From Planctomycetota bacterium (GTDB lineage: Bacteria > Planctomycetota > Phycisphaerae > Phycisphaerales > Phycisphaeraceae), in contig JAJRRS010000134.1 of assembly GCA_024279275.1 (NCBI GenBank), positions 1-54,255 on the forward strand: 54,255 bases of DNA, written 5' to 3'. Of the stretch, positions 7,986-15,722 are shown piece after piece (the first letter of the stretch is position 1; every line of letters begins with the position of its first letter). The notes beneath the pieces were generated by a model. It saw only the letters and a list, made by a program, of their open reading frames with translations, had not been told where the DNA came from and searched no databases. The position numbers and the translations under genes were made by a program.

Positions 7986-8816
7986 TTACTCCCTGGATTC
8001 CTGAGGGATCATAACCGGTGGACGGTCGGTGCTAAAGGGTTGTCGTTGATCCAGGTCGGCGGAGAGGCCGTGGCACTGCAGGCAGTTGCCGCGCCAGGGG
8101 TGGCTGGTCATGAGGCCTTGGTCGGCGAGTGTGCCGTGGCAACTGGTGCAGTTTTCGCGCATCCAGGTGGTGTGTGGGATGATCGGTGGCGCGCCGGGCC
8201 AGGCGCGTTCACCTGGGCCTGGGGTGGATAAGCCTTGGAACAGAGTGGCGGCGGCGCGTGGGCCGGTGGTTGGTGGCAGTGCGCGGTTGATGGATTCGAC
8301 GTGGCACTGGGTGCAGTTGGCGTAGGTTTCGTGGCTCATCTTTGGTGCGACGACCACGCCGACTTTCAGGCCATCCCCGTGGCAGACCAGACAGGAGGAG
8401 GCGTTTTGTTGATCGATGGCGTGGGGGACGACCGGGGGGGCACCGTTGAATGCGCGGCGTTGGGCACGCTGGGCGAGGGTGGCTTCACGGCTGAGGGTGT
8501 CGGTAGGGGTTGAGCCGTAGAAACTTGTCGAGTCGTCTTGCGTCGTGGGCCAGGCGGTTTCCCAGGATGCGTTGGGGCCGAACCCGGCGTCTTTCATGTT
8601 GGAATACGTCACCGCCAGAGGTACGGTTTGGTTGACTGTATTACCGGCGTTTTGATGAGTGGTGTAGTCCGGCTGACCGCTGGGTGTGACCGAGTCGTAG
8701 AATCCCAAGAGCATACCTGTCAGCGCGATGCCGCCGACGACGCCGAGTACGACGTGGGCGACCCACCCGTGTGATGCGGTGCCGGTTCCAGGATTTTGTT
8801 CGCCGGGCTGGCTCAC
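7986..8816 (-). CDS. napB: NapB-type nitrate reductase cytochrome subunit, duplicated tetraheme form
   Basis: NapB passes electrons to NapA. A normal NapB is about 150 residues with two hemes; this one has 276 residues and four CxxCH sites (142-146, 168-172, 223-227, 245-249). Two copies of the NapB core can be aligned by eye. RAFNGAPPVVPH at 121-132 leads into the first heme pair, and RAWPGAPPIIPH at 204-215 leads into the second. The hydrophobic segment at 19-40 anchors it in the membrane. The start is GTG at 8816, sharing GTGA with the napA stop. The duplication may give a longer heme wire between the NrfD-type module and NapA. Confidence 0.88.
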   Translation of the reverse strand: MSQPGEQNPGTGTASHGWVAHVVLGVVGGIALTGMLLGFYDSVTPSGQPDYTTHQNAGNTVNQTVPLAVTYSNMKDAGFGPNASWETAWPTTQDDSTSFYGSTPTDTLSREATLAQRAQRRAFNGAPPVVPHAIDQQNASSCLVCHGDGLKVGVVVAPKMSHETYANCTQCHVESINRALPPTTGPRAAATLFQGLSTPGPGERAWPGAPPIIPHTTWMRENCTSCHGTLADQGLMTSHPWRGNCLQCHGLSADLDQRQPFSTDRPPVMIPQESRE

Positions 8817-11326
8817 TTATCGTCCTCCGGGGAGTAGGCGTGAGGCTGGTCCAGGCGGGAAACTTCCACCGCACACTTTTTGTAGTCAGGCTGTTTGGAG
8901 AACGGGTCGATCGCGTCGAGGGTTAAGTCGTTGATCGGTGCGTTTTCATCGAAGAACGGCACGAAGACTTGGCCCCGCAGGGGTTTTGCTCGACCGTTGA
9001 TCCAGGCGGGGAGTTTTAGTTCGCCGCGTCGTGTGGTGACGCGGACGATGTCGCCGTTGCTGATTCCACGGTCGCGTGCGTCCTCGGGGTTCATCTCGAC
9101 ATAAGCACTGGGCATAGCCCGTCGCAACTGCGGCACACGCATGGTCATCGTACCGGAGTGCCAGTGCTCGAGTACTCGGCCAGTCACCAGATTCAACGAA
9201 AGTGTGTCGTCGGGCATCTCGGCAGGCCATTGGTGGGGTCGGAACCACATCTGCGCCTTGTTGTCCTTCGTGACCGAGTGGTAAAACTGGATGCCGCTGC
9301 CTTTCTCGACGTAGATGTCGGCCCCTTCCACGAAGCGCCACCGTGTTTCCTTGAACTGTCCGTCTTTGGTTTCGATGACGGGCCAGCGCATGCCTCGGTG
9401 TTTGACCAACTCGTCATACGGGGCGACGTTTTTGTGCTTGAGGAAGGTGAACTGGCGGTACTCGTCGAACAGGGCCTTGTCGACGTTGATGTCGTAGTAG
9501 TGTTCCCATTCCCAGTAGGGGACTTCGTTGCCGGCATCATCGTTGATACGGAACAGGTATTCGCCGTCCTTGTCTTTGAGGCCGGGGTGGCCCAATTCGT
9601 AAAGACGCCTTGCGACCGCGAGGGTTTGCCAGCAGTCGTCACGGGCTTCGCCGGGTGGCGTGACCATCTTGAACCACTGCTGAGTTCTTCGTTCGCTGTT
9701 GCCGTAGATCCCGTTCTTTTCGACCCACATGGCTGCGGGCAGGACCAGGTCGGCCAACGCGGTTGTCGCGGTGGGGTAGATTTCTGAGACGATCAGGAAC
9801 TTGTCTTTGAGCTTGGCTTTGGCCTTGAATAGTTTTTTCGTGTTCGGCAGGGTCTGGCCGGGGTTGGTGACCTGCACCCAGATGGTGTCGATGTCGCCGC
9901 CCTGATCGGTGGGGGTGCATAACATCTCGAACATCTTGACGGTGTGGTAGCCGGGCTTGGGATTGATCCGGCCTTTGGGTACGTTCCAGAACCCCTCGGC
10001 ATGTTCGCGGTGCGCTTCTTTCTTGACGATCCGACCGCCGGGCAGCGCGTGTGCGAGCGTGCCGACCTCCCGGACGGTCCCGCAGGCTGCGGGTTGTCCG
10101 GTCAGTGACTGAGGCCCGTCGCCGGGTTTGCCCCAGTGGCCTGACATCAGGTGGACGTTGTGGACGAGGTTGTTGATCGCGGTGCCGGCGGTGTGCTGGT
10201 TCATCCCCATGCACCACAGGGACACGATCTTCTTGGACTTGTCGGCGAAGGTTGACGCGAGCATCCGCAGTTGCGATGCCGGGACGCCGGAGAGTTCTTC
10301 GGTTTTTTCGGGGGTGTAATACGAGACAAGTTTTTTGTACTGCTCGAAGCTGATCGCCTGGCCGAACAGGCCGGACGCGCCTTCTTCCTTGACGTAGGCG
10401 ACGTAGGTGTCGTGGTCGATCGGGGCATCGAACTTGGCCGACGGGTCGCGGTCTGCGCGGAAGTTGCAGTGTTTTTCGACGAAGTCGTGGTCGTAAGCGT
10501 CTTGCTCGATCAGTTGCTGGGCGATGCAGTTGGCGATTGCGAGGTCGCCGTGGGGCTGCATGGGCAGGAAGTGGTCGGCCCGCTCGGTGGTTCGTGTGTG
10601 GCGTGAACCGATGTCGATCACGGTGATTTTTTCACCGCGGGCTTGGCGGTCCATGACCCGGCTGAACAGGATCGGGTGCATCTCGGCGGGGTTGTTGCCC
10701 CAGAGGATCAAGGTGTCGCAGTGGTCCAGGTCGTCGTAGCAACTGGCGGGTTCGTCGACGCCGTAGGTGCTTAAGAAACCGGTGACGGCGGAGGCCATGC
10801 ACAGGCGTGCGTTGGCTTCGATGTGGTTGTTGGAGAGGCCGCCCTTCATGAGTTTCTGTGCGGCGTAGCCTTCGGGGACGGTGGACTGCCCGGAGATGTA
10901 GAAGCCGAATTTATCGCCTGATTGCATGATGCGTTTGGCGGCGATGTCGATGGCCTCATCCCATTCGATTTCGACAAGCTCGCCGTCGCGTCGTGCCATG
11001 GGTTTGGTGAGTCGGTCCTGGCCGTAGAGGATCATCCCGACGTGGTAGCCCTTGACGCAGAGCAAACCTTTGTTGACGTCGGCCTGCCGGTCGCCTGCAA
11101 TCGCAACGACCTTGTCGTCCTGCACGCCGACCTGCACATGGCAGCCGGTGCCGCAGAATCGGCAGGGTGCTTTTTCCCAGGTTACGCCGGGGATATCCGG
11201 GCGATCGGGTAGCGGCGGTTGGGTGCTGGCAAGGGCGGTGCTGCCTCGGCTGGCCATTGAACCGGCGAGTCCGGTGGCGGCGGTCATGGCGGCCAGTTTC
11301 ATAAAATCTCGGCGTTCCATTTGCAT
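8813..11326 (-). CDS. napA: NapA, periplasmic nitrate reductase catalytic subunit
   Basis: NapA reduces nitrate to nitrite with Mo-bis-MGD and one 4Fe-4S cluster. The protein (837 residues) has a twin-arginine signal (RRDFMK followed by a hydrophobic stretch and an Ala-rich end). The cluster cysteines are C55, C58, C62 and C90 (CRFCGTGC ... GLLCVKG). The molybdenum-ligand cysteine is at 176 in ARLCMASAV. Later molybdopterin-binding stretches such as LWGNNPAEMHP and the C-terminal LVTGRVLEHWHSGTM are present. ATG 11326 is preferred over an upstream TTG (11332), since GGAGAG lies about 10 bases before it. The gene follows napD immediately, and its end overlaps napB. Confidence 0.97.
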   Translation of the reverse strand: MQMERRDFMKLAAMTAATGLAGSMASRGSTALASTQPPLPDRPDIPGVTWEKAPCRFCGTGCHVQVGVQDDKVVAIAGDRQADVNKGLLCVKGYHVGMILYGQDRLTKPMARRDGELVEIEWDEAIDIAAKRIMQSGDKFGFYISGQSTVPEGYAAQKLMKGGLSNNHIEANARLCMASAVTGFLSTYGVDEPASCYDDLDHCDTLILWGNNPAEMHPILFSRVMDRQARGEKITVIDIGSRHTRTTERADHFLPMQPHGDLAIANCIAQQLIEQDAYDHDFVEKHCNFRADRDPSAKFDAPIDHDTYVAYVKEEGASGLFGQAISFEQYKKLVSYYTPEKTEELSGVPASQLRMLASTFADKSKKIVSLWCMGMNQHTAGTAINNLVHNVHLMSGHWGKPGDGPQSLTGQPAACGTVREVGTLAHALPGGRIVKKEAHREHAEGFWNVPKGRINPKPGYHTVKMFEMLCTPTDQGGDIDTIWVQVTNPGQTLPNTKKLFKAKAKLKDKFLIVSEIYPTATTALADLVLPAAMWVEKNGIYGNSERRTQQWFKMVTPPGEARDDCWQTLAVARRLYELGHPGLKDKDGEYLFRINDDAGNEVPYWEWEHYYDINVDKALFDEYRQFTFLKHKNVAPYDELVKHRGMRWPVIETKDGQFKETRWRFVEGADIYVEKGSGIQFYHSVTKDNKAQMWFRPHQWPAEMPDDTLSLNLVTGRVLEHWHSGTMTMRVPQLRRAMPSAYVEMNPEDARDRGISNGDIVRVTTRRGELKLPAWINGRAKPLRGQVFVPFFDENAPINDLTLDAIDPFSKQPDYKKCAVEVSRLDQPHAYSPEDDK

Positions 11327-11328
11327 GG

Positions 11329-11727
11329 TCAAGTCTCTCCGATGGTCGGCGCTGTGATCAGTTGATCGGTGTGGGTGTGGGTTTGGCAGGGGGGATGATT
11401 AAACGCATCTTCATCCTCGAAGTGGATGAATGCGACATCGACGTGGTGGACGCCCTGTAGTTCATTGAGCCATTGCCAGCACAGCTTGTCCGCTTCGCGG
11501 TCGGGGGTGTCTACGACGACGGGCAGGCGGTTGCCTTGCTGTGGCCCGGTCTGAAGGTGTGGGTGCTGGTTGATCTGCTCGATGACATGGGCGGAGCTGT
11601 CGTGCAGCGGTTTGGCGGTGTACGGATTATCTGGGGAGATATCTGCCGGCGGGGACATCTCCGGGGCGATCTCCAGGGCGATCTCCGGGGGCGGGGTCAA
11701 GGTTACGACAAGTCCGCTGACGGGCAT
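11329..11727 (-). CDS. napD: NapD-like chaperone for the NapA Tat signal, with a low-complexity insert
   Basis: NapD binds the twin-arginine signal of NapA and holds export until the cofactor is loaded. The 132-residue protein begins MPVSGLVVTL, as NapD does, and its C-terminal half has VVDTPDREADKLCWQWLN and GVHHVDVAFIHFED, which match the ferredoxin-like NapD fold. Between them is an unusual insert (about residues 11-40), rich in Pro, Glu, Ile and Ala and encoded by a 12-bp DNA repeat. A His/Thr tail follows the fold. ATG 11727 has GGAG about 9 bases upstream; TTG 11733 would lie too close to it. Confidence 0.82.
   Translation of the reverse strand: MPVSGLVVTLTPPPEIALEIAPEMSPPADISPDNPYTAKPLHDSSAHVIEQINQHPHLQTGPQQGNRLPVVVDTPDREADKLCWQWLNELQGVHHVDVAFIHFEDEDAFNHPPCQTHTHTDQLITAPTIGET
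11657..11692. repeat. 12-bp tandem repeat inside napD
   Basis: ATCTCCGGGGCG, ATCTCCAGGGCG and ATCTCCGGGGGCGG follow one another on the plus strand. They encode an Ala/Glu/Ile/Pro-rich insert in NapD. A further GC-rich run (11741-11768, GGCCGGGG... type) lies just upstream, next to the napD ribosome-binding site. Confidence 0.75.
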
Positions 11728-11847
11728 GAGCAAGCTCCGAGGGCCGGGGAAACCGGGGGGGCCGGGTCTGGATCAGGTGAAATCCGGGGTGTGAATCCCG
11801 AATATTCCTGTGGTTAGACAAGAGGCTAACAGGGGTGCGGAGACATT

Positions 11848-11881
11848 TCAAGAATTAAAGGCCCTTTATTCTTGATATAAT
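11848..11881 (+). promoter_or_regulatory. Dyad operator overlapping a -10 box, divergent nap region
   Basis: TCAAGAAT (11848-11855) and ATTCTTGA (11868-11875) form perfect 8-bp inverted arms around a 12-bp, partly symmetrical centre. The -10 hexamer TATAAT (11876-11881) directly abuts the right arm, so the dyad covers the -35/spacer region of a plus-strand promoter for the cytochrome-NrfD operon. That placement fits a repressor site. The Rrf2 regulator encoded at the end of the same operon is the obvious candidate, but that is inference. It may also affect the divergent nap operon. Confidence 0.62.
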
Positions 11882-11953
11882 GTCCCCGGGCCTGTAGATT
11901 CATAAACTCAGACGGATAACTTGGTCCAAACCACCTACTCAGGAGCCTGCGAA

Positions 11954-12610
11954 TTGACTGGAAAAACCGCTAAATTTACCCGAAACGGGTGGTTTTTCGG
12001 GGCGGCGTTGCTGATGTTGGTGGCGGTTGTATTTGCCACGCAGGGGTTGGATGCACCGGGGCAAGATCAAGGCGCGGCTGTGGATAACTCGCAAGTAGCC
12101 CCCACGCCGGTGACATTTCCGGTGACGATTAACCGGCCCGCAGGCCCACCCACGATTGATACCGGGAAGCTCGATGAGAAGGGCCGACCGATCCTGGCCA
12201 ACTGCACCACCTGCCACACGACGAAGCCGCCTAACCCCAGGCTCAGCAGCGGGCTTGACCTCAAAGATTTTCACTTGGGCTTGACCACCAACCACGGCGA
12301 TCGGACATGCCTGAGTTGTCATAATCCCCAGGACTACAACCAACTGCACCTGGCGGACGGCAAACCTGTCGAGTTTCAAGACGTGATGACCTTGTGTGCC
12401 CAGTGCCACGGCCCGCAGTACAAAGATTATCAACACGGAGCGCACGGGGGGATGGCCGGCTACTGGGATCTGACACGCGGACCCCGCGCACGCAACAACT
12501 GTGTCGATTGCCACGACCCTCATGCCCCGCAGTACCCGCAGGTGATGCCGGTGCTTCGGCCCAACGACCGTTTCCTCCGCAGCGAATCCAGCGAGAACGC
12601 CCATGAATGA
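11954..12610 (+). CDS. Membrane-anchored tetraheme cytochrome c of the NrfD-type module
   Basis: The 218-residue protein has one N-terminal membrane anchor (about residues 12-30) and four CxxCH sites: CTTCH, CLSCH, CAQCH and CVDCH. The class III-like spacing and extra histidines suggest bis-His hemes. It resembles the small cytochromes that accompany DsrOP- or NrfCD-type complexes, and it is not NapC. The start is TTG at 11954, exactly 8 bases after a clean AGGAG (11941-11945); an upstream TTG at 11921 has no such site. It is the first gene of the operon and overlaps the ferredoxin gene by 8 bases. Its likely role is carrying electrons from the quinol-oxidising partner to NapB. Confidence 0.83.
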   Translation: MTGKTAKFTRNGWFFGAALLMLVAVVFATQGLDAPGQDQGAAVDNSQVAPTPVTFPVTINRPAGPPTIDTGKLDEKGRPILANCTTCHTTKPPNPRLSSGLDLKDFHLGLTTNHGDRTCLSCHNPQDYNQLHLADGKPVEFQDVMTLCAQCHGPQYKDYQHGAHGGMAGYWDLTRGPRARNNCVDCHDPHAPQYPQVMPVLRPNDRFLRSESSENAHE

Positions 12611-13541
12611 CGGCAAGAGCACGCCGCTGACGGTGCTGAATAACCCGACCCGCCGAACCGCATTGAAGGTTGCCGGCGCGACCTTGGGCGCTGCTGCGTT
12701 CGCCAAGGCGATCTCCCCGATCGTTGAGTGGGCTAGTCAGGAAACGTCGATGGATGAGATGCTCCAGAATCATTACAAGGAGCTTGGGCCGAAAGACATG
12801 GATGCGGTGATTGCTCGGCTCGAAGAAGACGCCAAAGAAAAATACGGCGTGGATGTTCATATCAGCGACCCCAAACCCATACCCGGGGTTAAGTTTGCTT
12901 ATGCGTTGAACCTCTCGGTCTGCATCGGCTGTCGAAAGTGTGCTCAGGCCTGCCACGAAGAAAATAACCACGACCGCCCAACCAGCAACTCCTACATCCG
13001 TGTTCTGGAGATGACCAAGGGCAGCATCAACCTGGAGAAGAGTACCGCTGACTACGACCACCCCGTTCCGCAGGATGACAAGTTTTACATGCCGGTGCAG
13101 TGCCAGCAGTGCGACAATCCGCCGTGCGTGAGTGTGTGTCCGGTCGAGGCGACCTGGAAAGAAGACGACGGGATCGTGGTGGTGGATTACAACTGGTGCA
13201 TCGGTTGTCGGTACTGCGAAGCGGCGTGCCCTTACCATGCCCGACGGTTTAACTGGACCAAGCCAGAGATTCCTGCTGAGGAAGTCAACCCCGATCAAGG
13301 GTATCTGAGCAACCGGATCCGTCCGCAGGGCGTGATGGAAAAATGTACCTTCTGCCTGCACCGCACGCGTGAAGGCCAGATGCCCGCCTGCCTGGAAGCC
13401 TGCCCGACCGGTGCGCGTGTCTTTGGGAATATCCTCGACCCGGAATCGGATATCCGCTGGGTCTTGCAAAATAAGCGTGTATTCGTACTAAAAGAAGAGC
13501 TGGGCACCAAGCCTCAGTTCTTTTACTTCTTTGATAAGTGA
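12603..13541 (+). CDS. Tat-exported ferredoxin with four 4Fe-4S clusters (NrfC/DsrO-like)
   Basis: The 312-residue protein has a twin-arginine signal (PTRRTALKVAGATLGAAAF) and four cysteine groups: CIGCRKCAQAC, CQQCDNPPCVSVCP, CIGCRYCEAACP and CTFC ... CLEACP. This is the electron-transfer subunit type that pairs with NrfD/PsrC membrane proteins (NrfC, TtrB, DsrO). It would sit on the outer face of the membrane, between the NrfD-like quinol site and the cytochromes. It overlaps the cytochrome gene by 8 bases and is followed by a cupin and nrfD. NrfC itself is possible, but nrfHA lies 10 kb away and already has its own quinol dehydrogenase. Confidence 0.9.
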   Translation: MNDGKSTPLTVLNNPTRRTALKVAGATLGAAAFAKAISPIVEWASQETSMDEMLQNHYKELGPKDMDAVIARLEEDAKEKYGVDVHISDPKPIPGVKFAYALNLSVCIGCRKCAQACHEENNHDRPTSNSYIRVLEMTKGSINLEKSTADYDHPVPQDDKFYMPVQCQQCDNPPCVSVCPVEATWKEDDGIVVVDYNWCIGCRYCEAACPYHARRFNWTKPEIPAEEVNPDQGYLSNRIRPQGVMEKCTFCLHRTREGQMPACLEACPTGARVFGNILDPESDIRWVLQNKRVFVLKEELGTKPQFFYFFDK

Positions 13542-13546
13542 TCACT

Positions 13547-13891
13547 ATGGCCCAAGCCCTCTATAAAACCGAGCAAGTTAATTACGCCAACCTTTTGGAA
13601 TTGACGCCGATCGTGGCGGGCGCGACGGTCAGTAAGCCGTTGGTGAATAGTGATGCGCTGCGACAGGTCGTTTTCGCGATGGACAAAGGCCAGTTGATGA
13701 GCGAGCACCGTGCGCCGTTTATCGTGGTGGTCCAGGTGCTTGATGGTGAGTTGGACTTCACCGTGGATGGCGAGACACGCAGGCTTGTCGCCCACGACTG
13801 GTTGGTCATGCCGCCGGATAAGCCGCACGATCTGGATGCGGTTGAGCCGACGCGATTCCTGCTGACGATGGTAAAGGAACGGACCCCATGA
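13547..13891 (+). CDS. Small cupin-domain protein
   Basis: This protein of about 114 residues has a single beta-barrel cupin pattern. SEHRAPFIVVVQVLDGELDF is motif 1, with the usual histidine and glycine, and HDWLVMPPDKPHDLDAVEPTRF is motif 2. Only some of the expected metal ligands (H in SEHRAP, H in KPHDL) are visible. It has no export signal and lies between the ferredoxin and the NrfD-like gene, so it may help regulate or assemble the complex. GTG at 13538 (overlapping the previous stop as GTGA) is an alternative to the ATG at 13547. It overlaps the next gene by 4 bases. Confidence 0.8.
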   Translation: MAQALYKTEQVNYANLLELTPIVAGATVSKPLVNSDALRQVVFAMDKGQLMSEHRAPFIVVVQVLDGELDFTVDGETRRLVAHDWLVMPPDKPHDLDAVEPTRFLLTMVKERTP

Positions 13892-15192
13892 GTTCTCAAG
13901 CCCCCGGAGTTAGCCCCGCCCCCGGACTTACCCCCGGACTTACCCCCGGAGTTTCCCCGGGCCATTTGATCACGTACCCCCGGTTCATCGCCCGGTCGTT
14001 GCGGCTGGCGACGGATGGATCGCCTTTGTTTTACGGGTGGATGATCCTGCTGACGGCTGTCTGCCTGGTCGGGGTTCACTCCTGGGCGACGCAGGTCCGT
14101 GACGGCATGATCATGACGAACATGACCGACCATGTTTCATGGGGGCTTTACATCGCCAACTTCACGTTTATGGTCGGCGTTGCGGCCGGGGCGGTGATGA
14201 TGGTGATCCCTGCGTATCTTTACGGCGACGACGATATGCACGACCTGGTGATCATCGGGGAGATCCTTGCGATTGCGGCGATCACGATGTGCATCGCGTT
14301 TGTGTCGGTAGATCTTGGCAGGCCCGATCGGTTCTGGCACATGATCCCGGGGATCGGCCGATTCAACTGGCCGATGTCCATACTCACTTGGGATGTGCTT
14401 GTGCTTAACGGCTACCTGATGCTGAACCTGCACATCACCGGGTATCTGCTGTACATGCGGTTCCGTGGGCAGAGGCCGGCGCGGCGGTGGTATCTGCCGT
14501 TCGTTTACCTGTCGATCGCCTGGGCGGTTTCGATCCACACAGTCACGGCGTTTCTTTACTGCGGGCTTCCCAGCCGGCCATTATGGAACACAGCCCTGAT
14601 GGCACCGCGGTTCCTCGCCTCTGCGTTTGTCTCAGGTCCGGCGTTCATCATCCTTTCGTTGTTGGTGCTGCGACGCTTCAGCGACGTGACCTTCGGCGAC
14701 CGGCCGATCCGCACGCTCGTGAACATCATGCGCATCACGATCCTCATCAGCCTGCTGATGCTCGCGTCTGAGGTTTTTACCGAGCTATACACAGGCGGTA
14801 GTCACACCGCCAGCGCCCAGTACCTGTACTTCGGTCTCCACGGCCACAATGCGCTGGTGCCTTGGATATGGACTTCTGTTGCGCTGACGATTATCGCTGC
14901 CATTTTGCTTATGATCCCAAGCGTTCATAAGCGACCGGGCATGCTCGTGGTCGCCTGTGTTTTCGCATTCGTCGGCCTGTGGATCGAAAAAGGCATGGGG
15001 CTGATCGTCCCTGCGTTCATCCCCTCGACCCTTCACGAGATCGTTGAGTACTTACCGAGTCTTACCGAGTGGCGCGTTACCGCTGGGATATGGGCGCTTG
15101 GATTGATGGTCTTCACCATTGCGCTGAAGATCGGCATCCCCATCTTTACCGGCAAGGAATCGCTGGCCAACCTGCGTGAATCACAGACATGA
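13888..15192 (+). CDS. NrfD/PsrC/DsrP-like integral membrane quinol-reacting subunit
   Basis: The 434-residue protein has many membrane helices, starting near residue 49 (FYGWMILLTAVCLVGVHSWA). It shows NrfD-family features: GLYIANFTFMVGVAAGAVM, FVSVDLGRPDRFWHM, and the SIHTVTAFLYCGLPSRPLW segment with its helix-end histidine. These proteins exchange electrons between quinols and a periplasmic ferredoxin. Because the window has no NapC or NapH, this subunit is the best candidate for supplying NapAB. The N-terminus has a PGLTPGLTPGVSPG repeat encoded by a 12-bp DNA repeat, which is unusual for the family. The gene overlaps both neighbours as ATGA. Confidence 0.92.
   Translation: MSSQAPGVSPAPGLTPGLTPGVSPGHLITYPRFIARSLRLATDGSPLFYGWMILLTAVCLVGVHSWATQVRDGMIMTNMTDHVSWGLYIANFTFMVGVAAGAVMMVIPAYLYGDDDMHDLVIIGEILAIAAITMCIAFVSVDLGRPDRFWHMIPGIGRFNWPMSILTWDVLVLNGYLMLNLHITGYLLYMRFRGQRPARRWYLPFVYLSIAWAVSIHTVTAFLYCGLPSRPLWNTALMAPRFLASAFVSGPAFIILSLLVLRRFSDVTFGDRPIRTLVNIMRITILISLLMLASEVFTELYTGGSHTASAQYLYFGLHGHNALVPWIWTSVALTIIAAILLMIPSVHKRPGMLVVACVFAFVGLWIEKGMGLIVPAFIPSTLHEIVEYLPSLTEWRVTAGIWALGLMVFTIALKIGIPIFTGKESLANLRESQT
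13901..13960 (+). repeat. 12-bp tandem repeats at the start of the nrfD-like gene
   Basis: CCCCCGGACTTA occurs twice in tandem (13919-13942). CCCCCGGAGTTA precedes it and CCCCCGGAGTTT follows it. The repeats are in frame and give (PGLT)n in the cytoplasmic N-terminus. The core CCCCGG matches the other short-period repeats of the window. Confidence 0.85.
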
Positions 15193-15608
15193 TCCGCTAC
15201 GGCAAGAGTACGCAGAACGCCATCGCGGCGATGAGTCGGCTGTCCGAGGCCTACGAGGACGGGGGCCGGTTGTCGTCTAACGATATCGCTCAGTCCCGGG
15301 ATCTAAGCCGAACACTCATCGCAAAATTGCTCACGCAGTTGTCCCAGGCCGGCCTGGTCTCCGGTGCGACCGGTCCCGGCGGAGGTTATACGTTGGCTAA
15401 ATCTCCGGCTGAGATTTCGCTCTACGACATCGCCGAGGTGTTTGAGCGTGTCGGCGATAAACTCACCTGCCCCTTTGGTCCAAACTGGTGCGGCACCGGG
15501 GAAACCTGCCCGCTACACGACAAGATCACGCAACTGGACATGGAGTTCGAGAACTTCCTCAAGGCCACGACGTTCGATCTGTTTTCCGGTAAGACTGGCT
15601 CTGTATAA
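15189..15608 (+). CDS. Rrf2-family transcriptional regulator with a probable Fe-S site
   Basis: The 139-residue protein has the Rrf2 winged helix (NDIAQSRDLSRTLIAKLLTQL, then GGGYTLAKSPAEISLYDI). Three cysteines, C94, C101 and C107 (KLTCPFGPNWCGTGETCPLHD), match the cluster-binding loop of IscR/NsrR-type members. NsrR senses nitric oxide and IscR senses Fe-S status. Sensing NO or redox state would suit a nitrate/nitrite respiration locus, but which signal is used cannot be read here. The gene starts within the stop of the nrfD-like gene (ATGA) and is the last of its operon, so it probably autoregulates the operon through the dyad at 11848-11881. Confidence 0.9.
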   Translation: MIRYGKSTQNAIAAMSRLSEAYEDGGRLSSNDIAQSRDLSRTLIAKLLTQLSQAGLVSGATGPGGGYTLAKSPAEISLYDIAEVFERVGDKLTCPFGPNWCGTGETCPLHDKITQLDMEFENFLKATTFDLFSGKTGSV

Positions 15609-15646
15609 GCCACGCCAAGTCGCGGAATATCTTTAGGCCACCACGA

Positions 15647-15694
15647 ATAATCCCCCTTGACTCCCATGCACTCATGGGGATCAAAGGGGATTAT
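15647..15694. terminator. Long hairpin between convergent genes
   Basis: Arms of 22 bases (15647-15668 and 15673-15694) pair with three mismatches around a 4-base loop. The outer part is ATAATCCCC/GGGGATTAT and the inner part is CCCATG/CATGGG. It lies between the end of the Rrf2 gene and the end of the minus-strand aldolase gene and could stop transcription from both sides. There is no long T run. Confidence 0.6.
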
Positions 15695-15722
15695 GTGTGA
15701 TGGCTTCATGGCTTTTCTATTT

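Noticed and set aside
12261-13469. Long minus-strand open frame opposite the cytochrome-ferredoxin genes
   Set aside because: It lies antisense to two clear genes with heme and Fe-S motifs, and its product has no recognisable domain; such frames are common in GC-rich coding DNA.
13901-13960. Possible CRISPR-like repeats
   Set aside because: Units of 12 bp directly abut without spacers and are in frame in a gene, so this is a tandem repeat. The same reasoning applies at 33970-34028.
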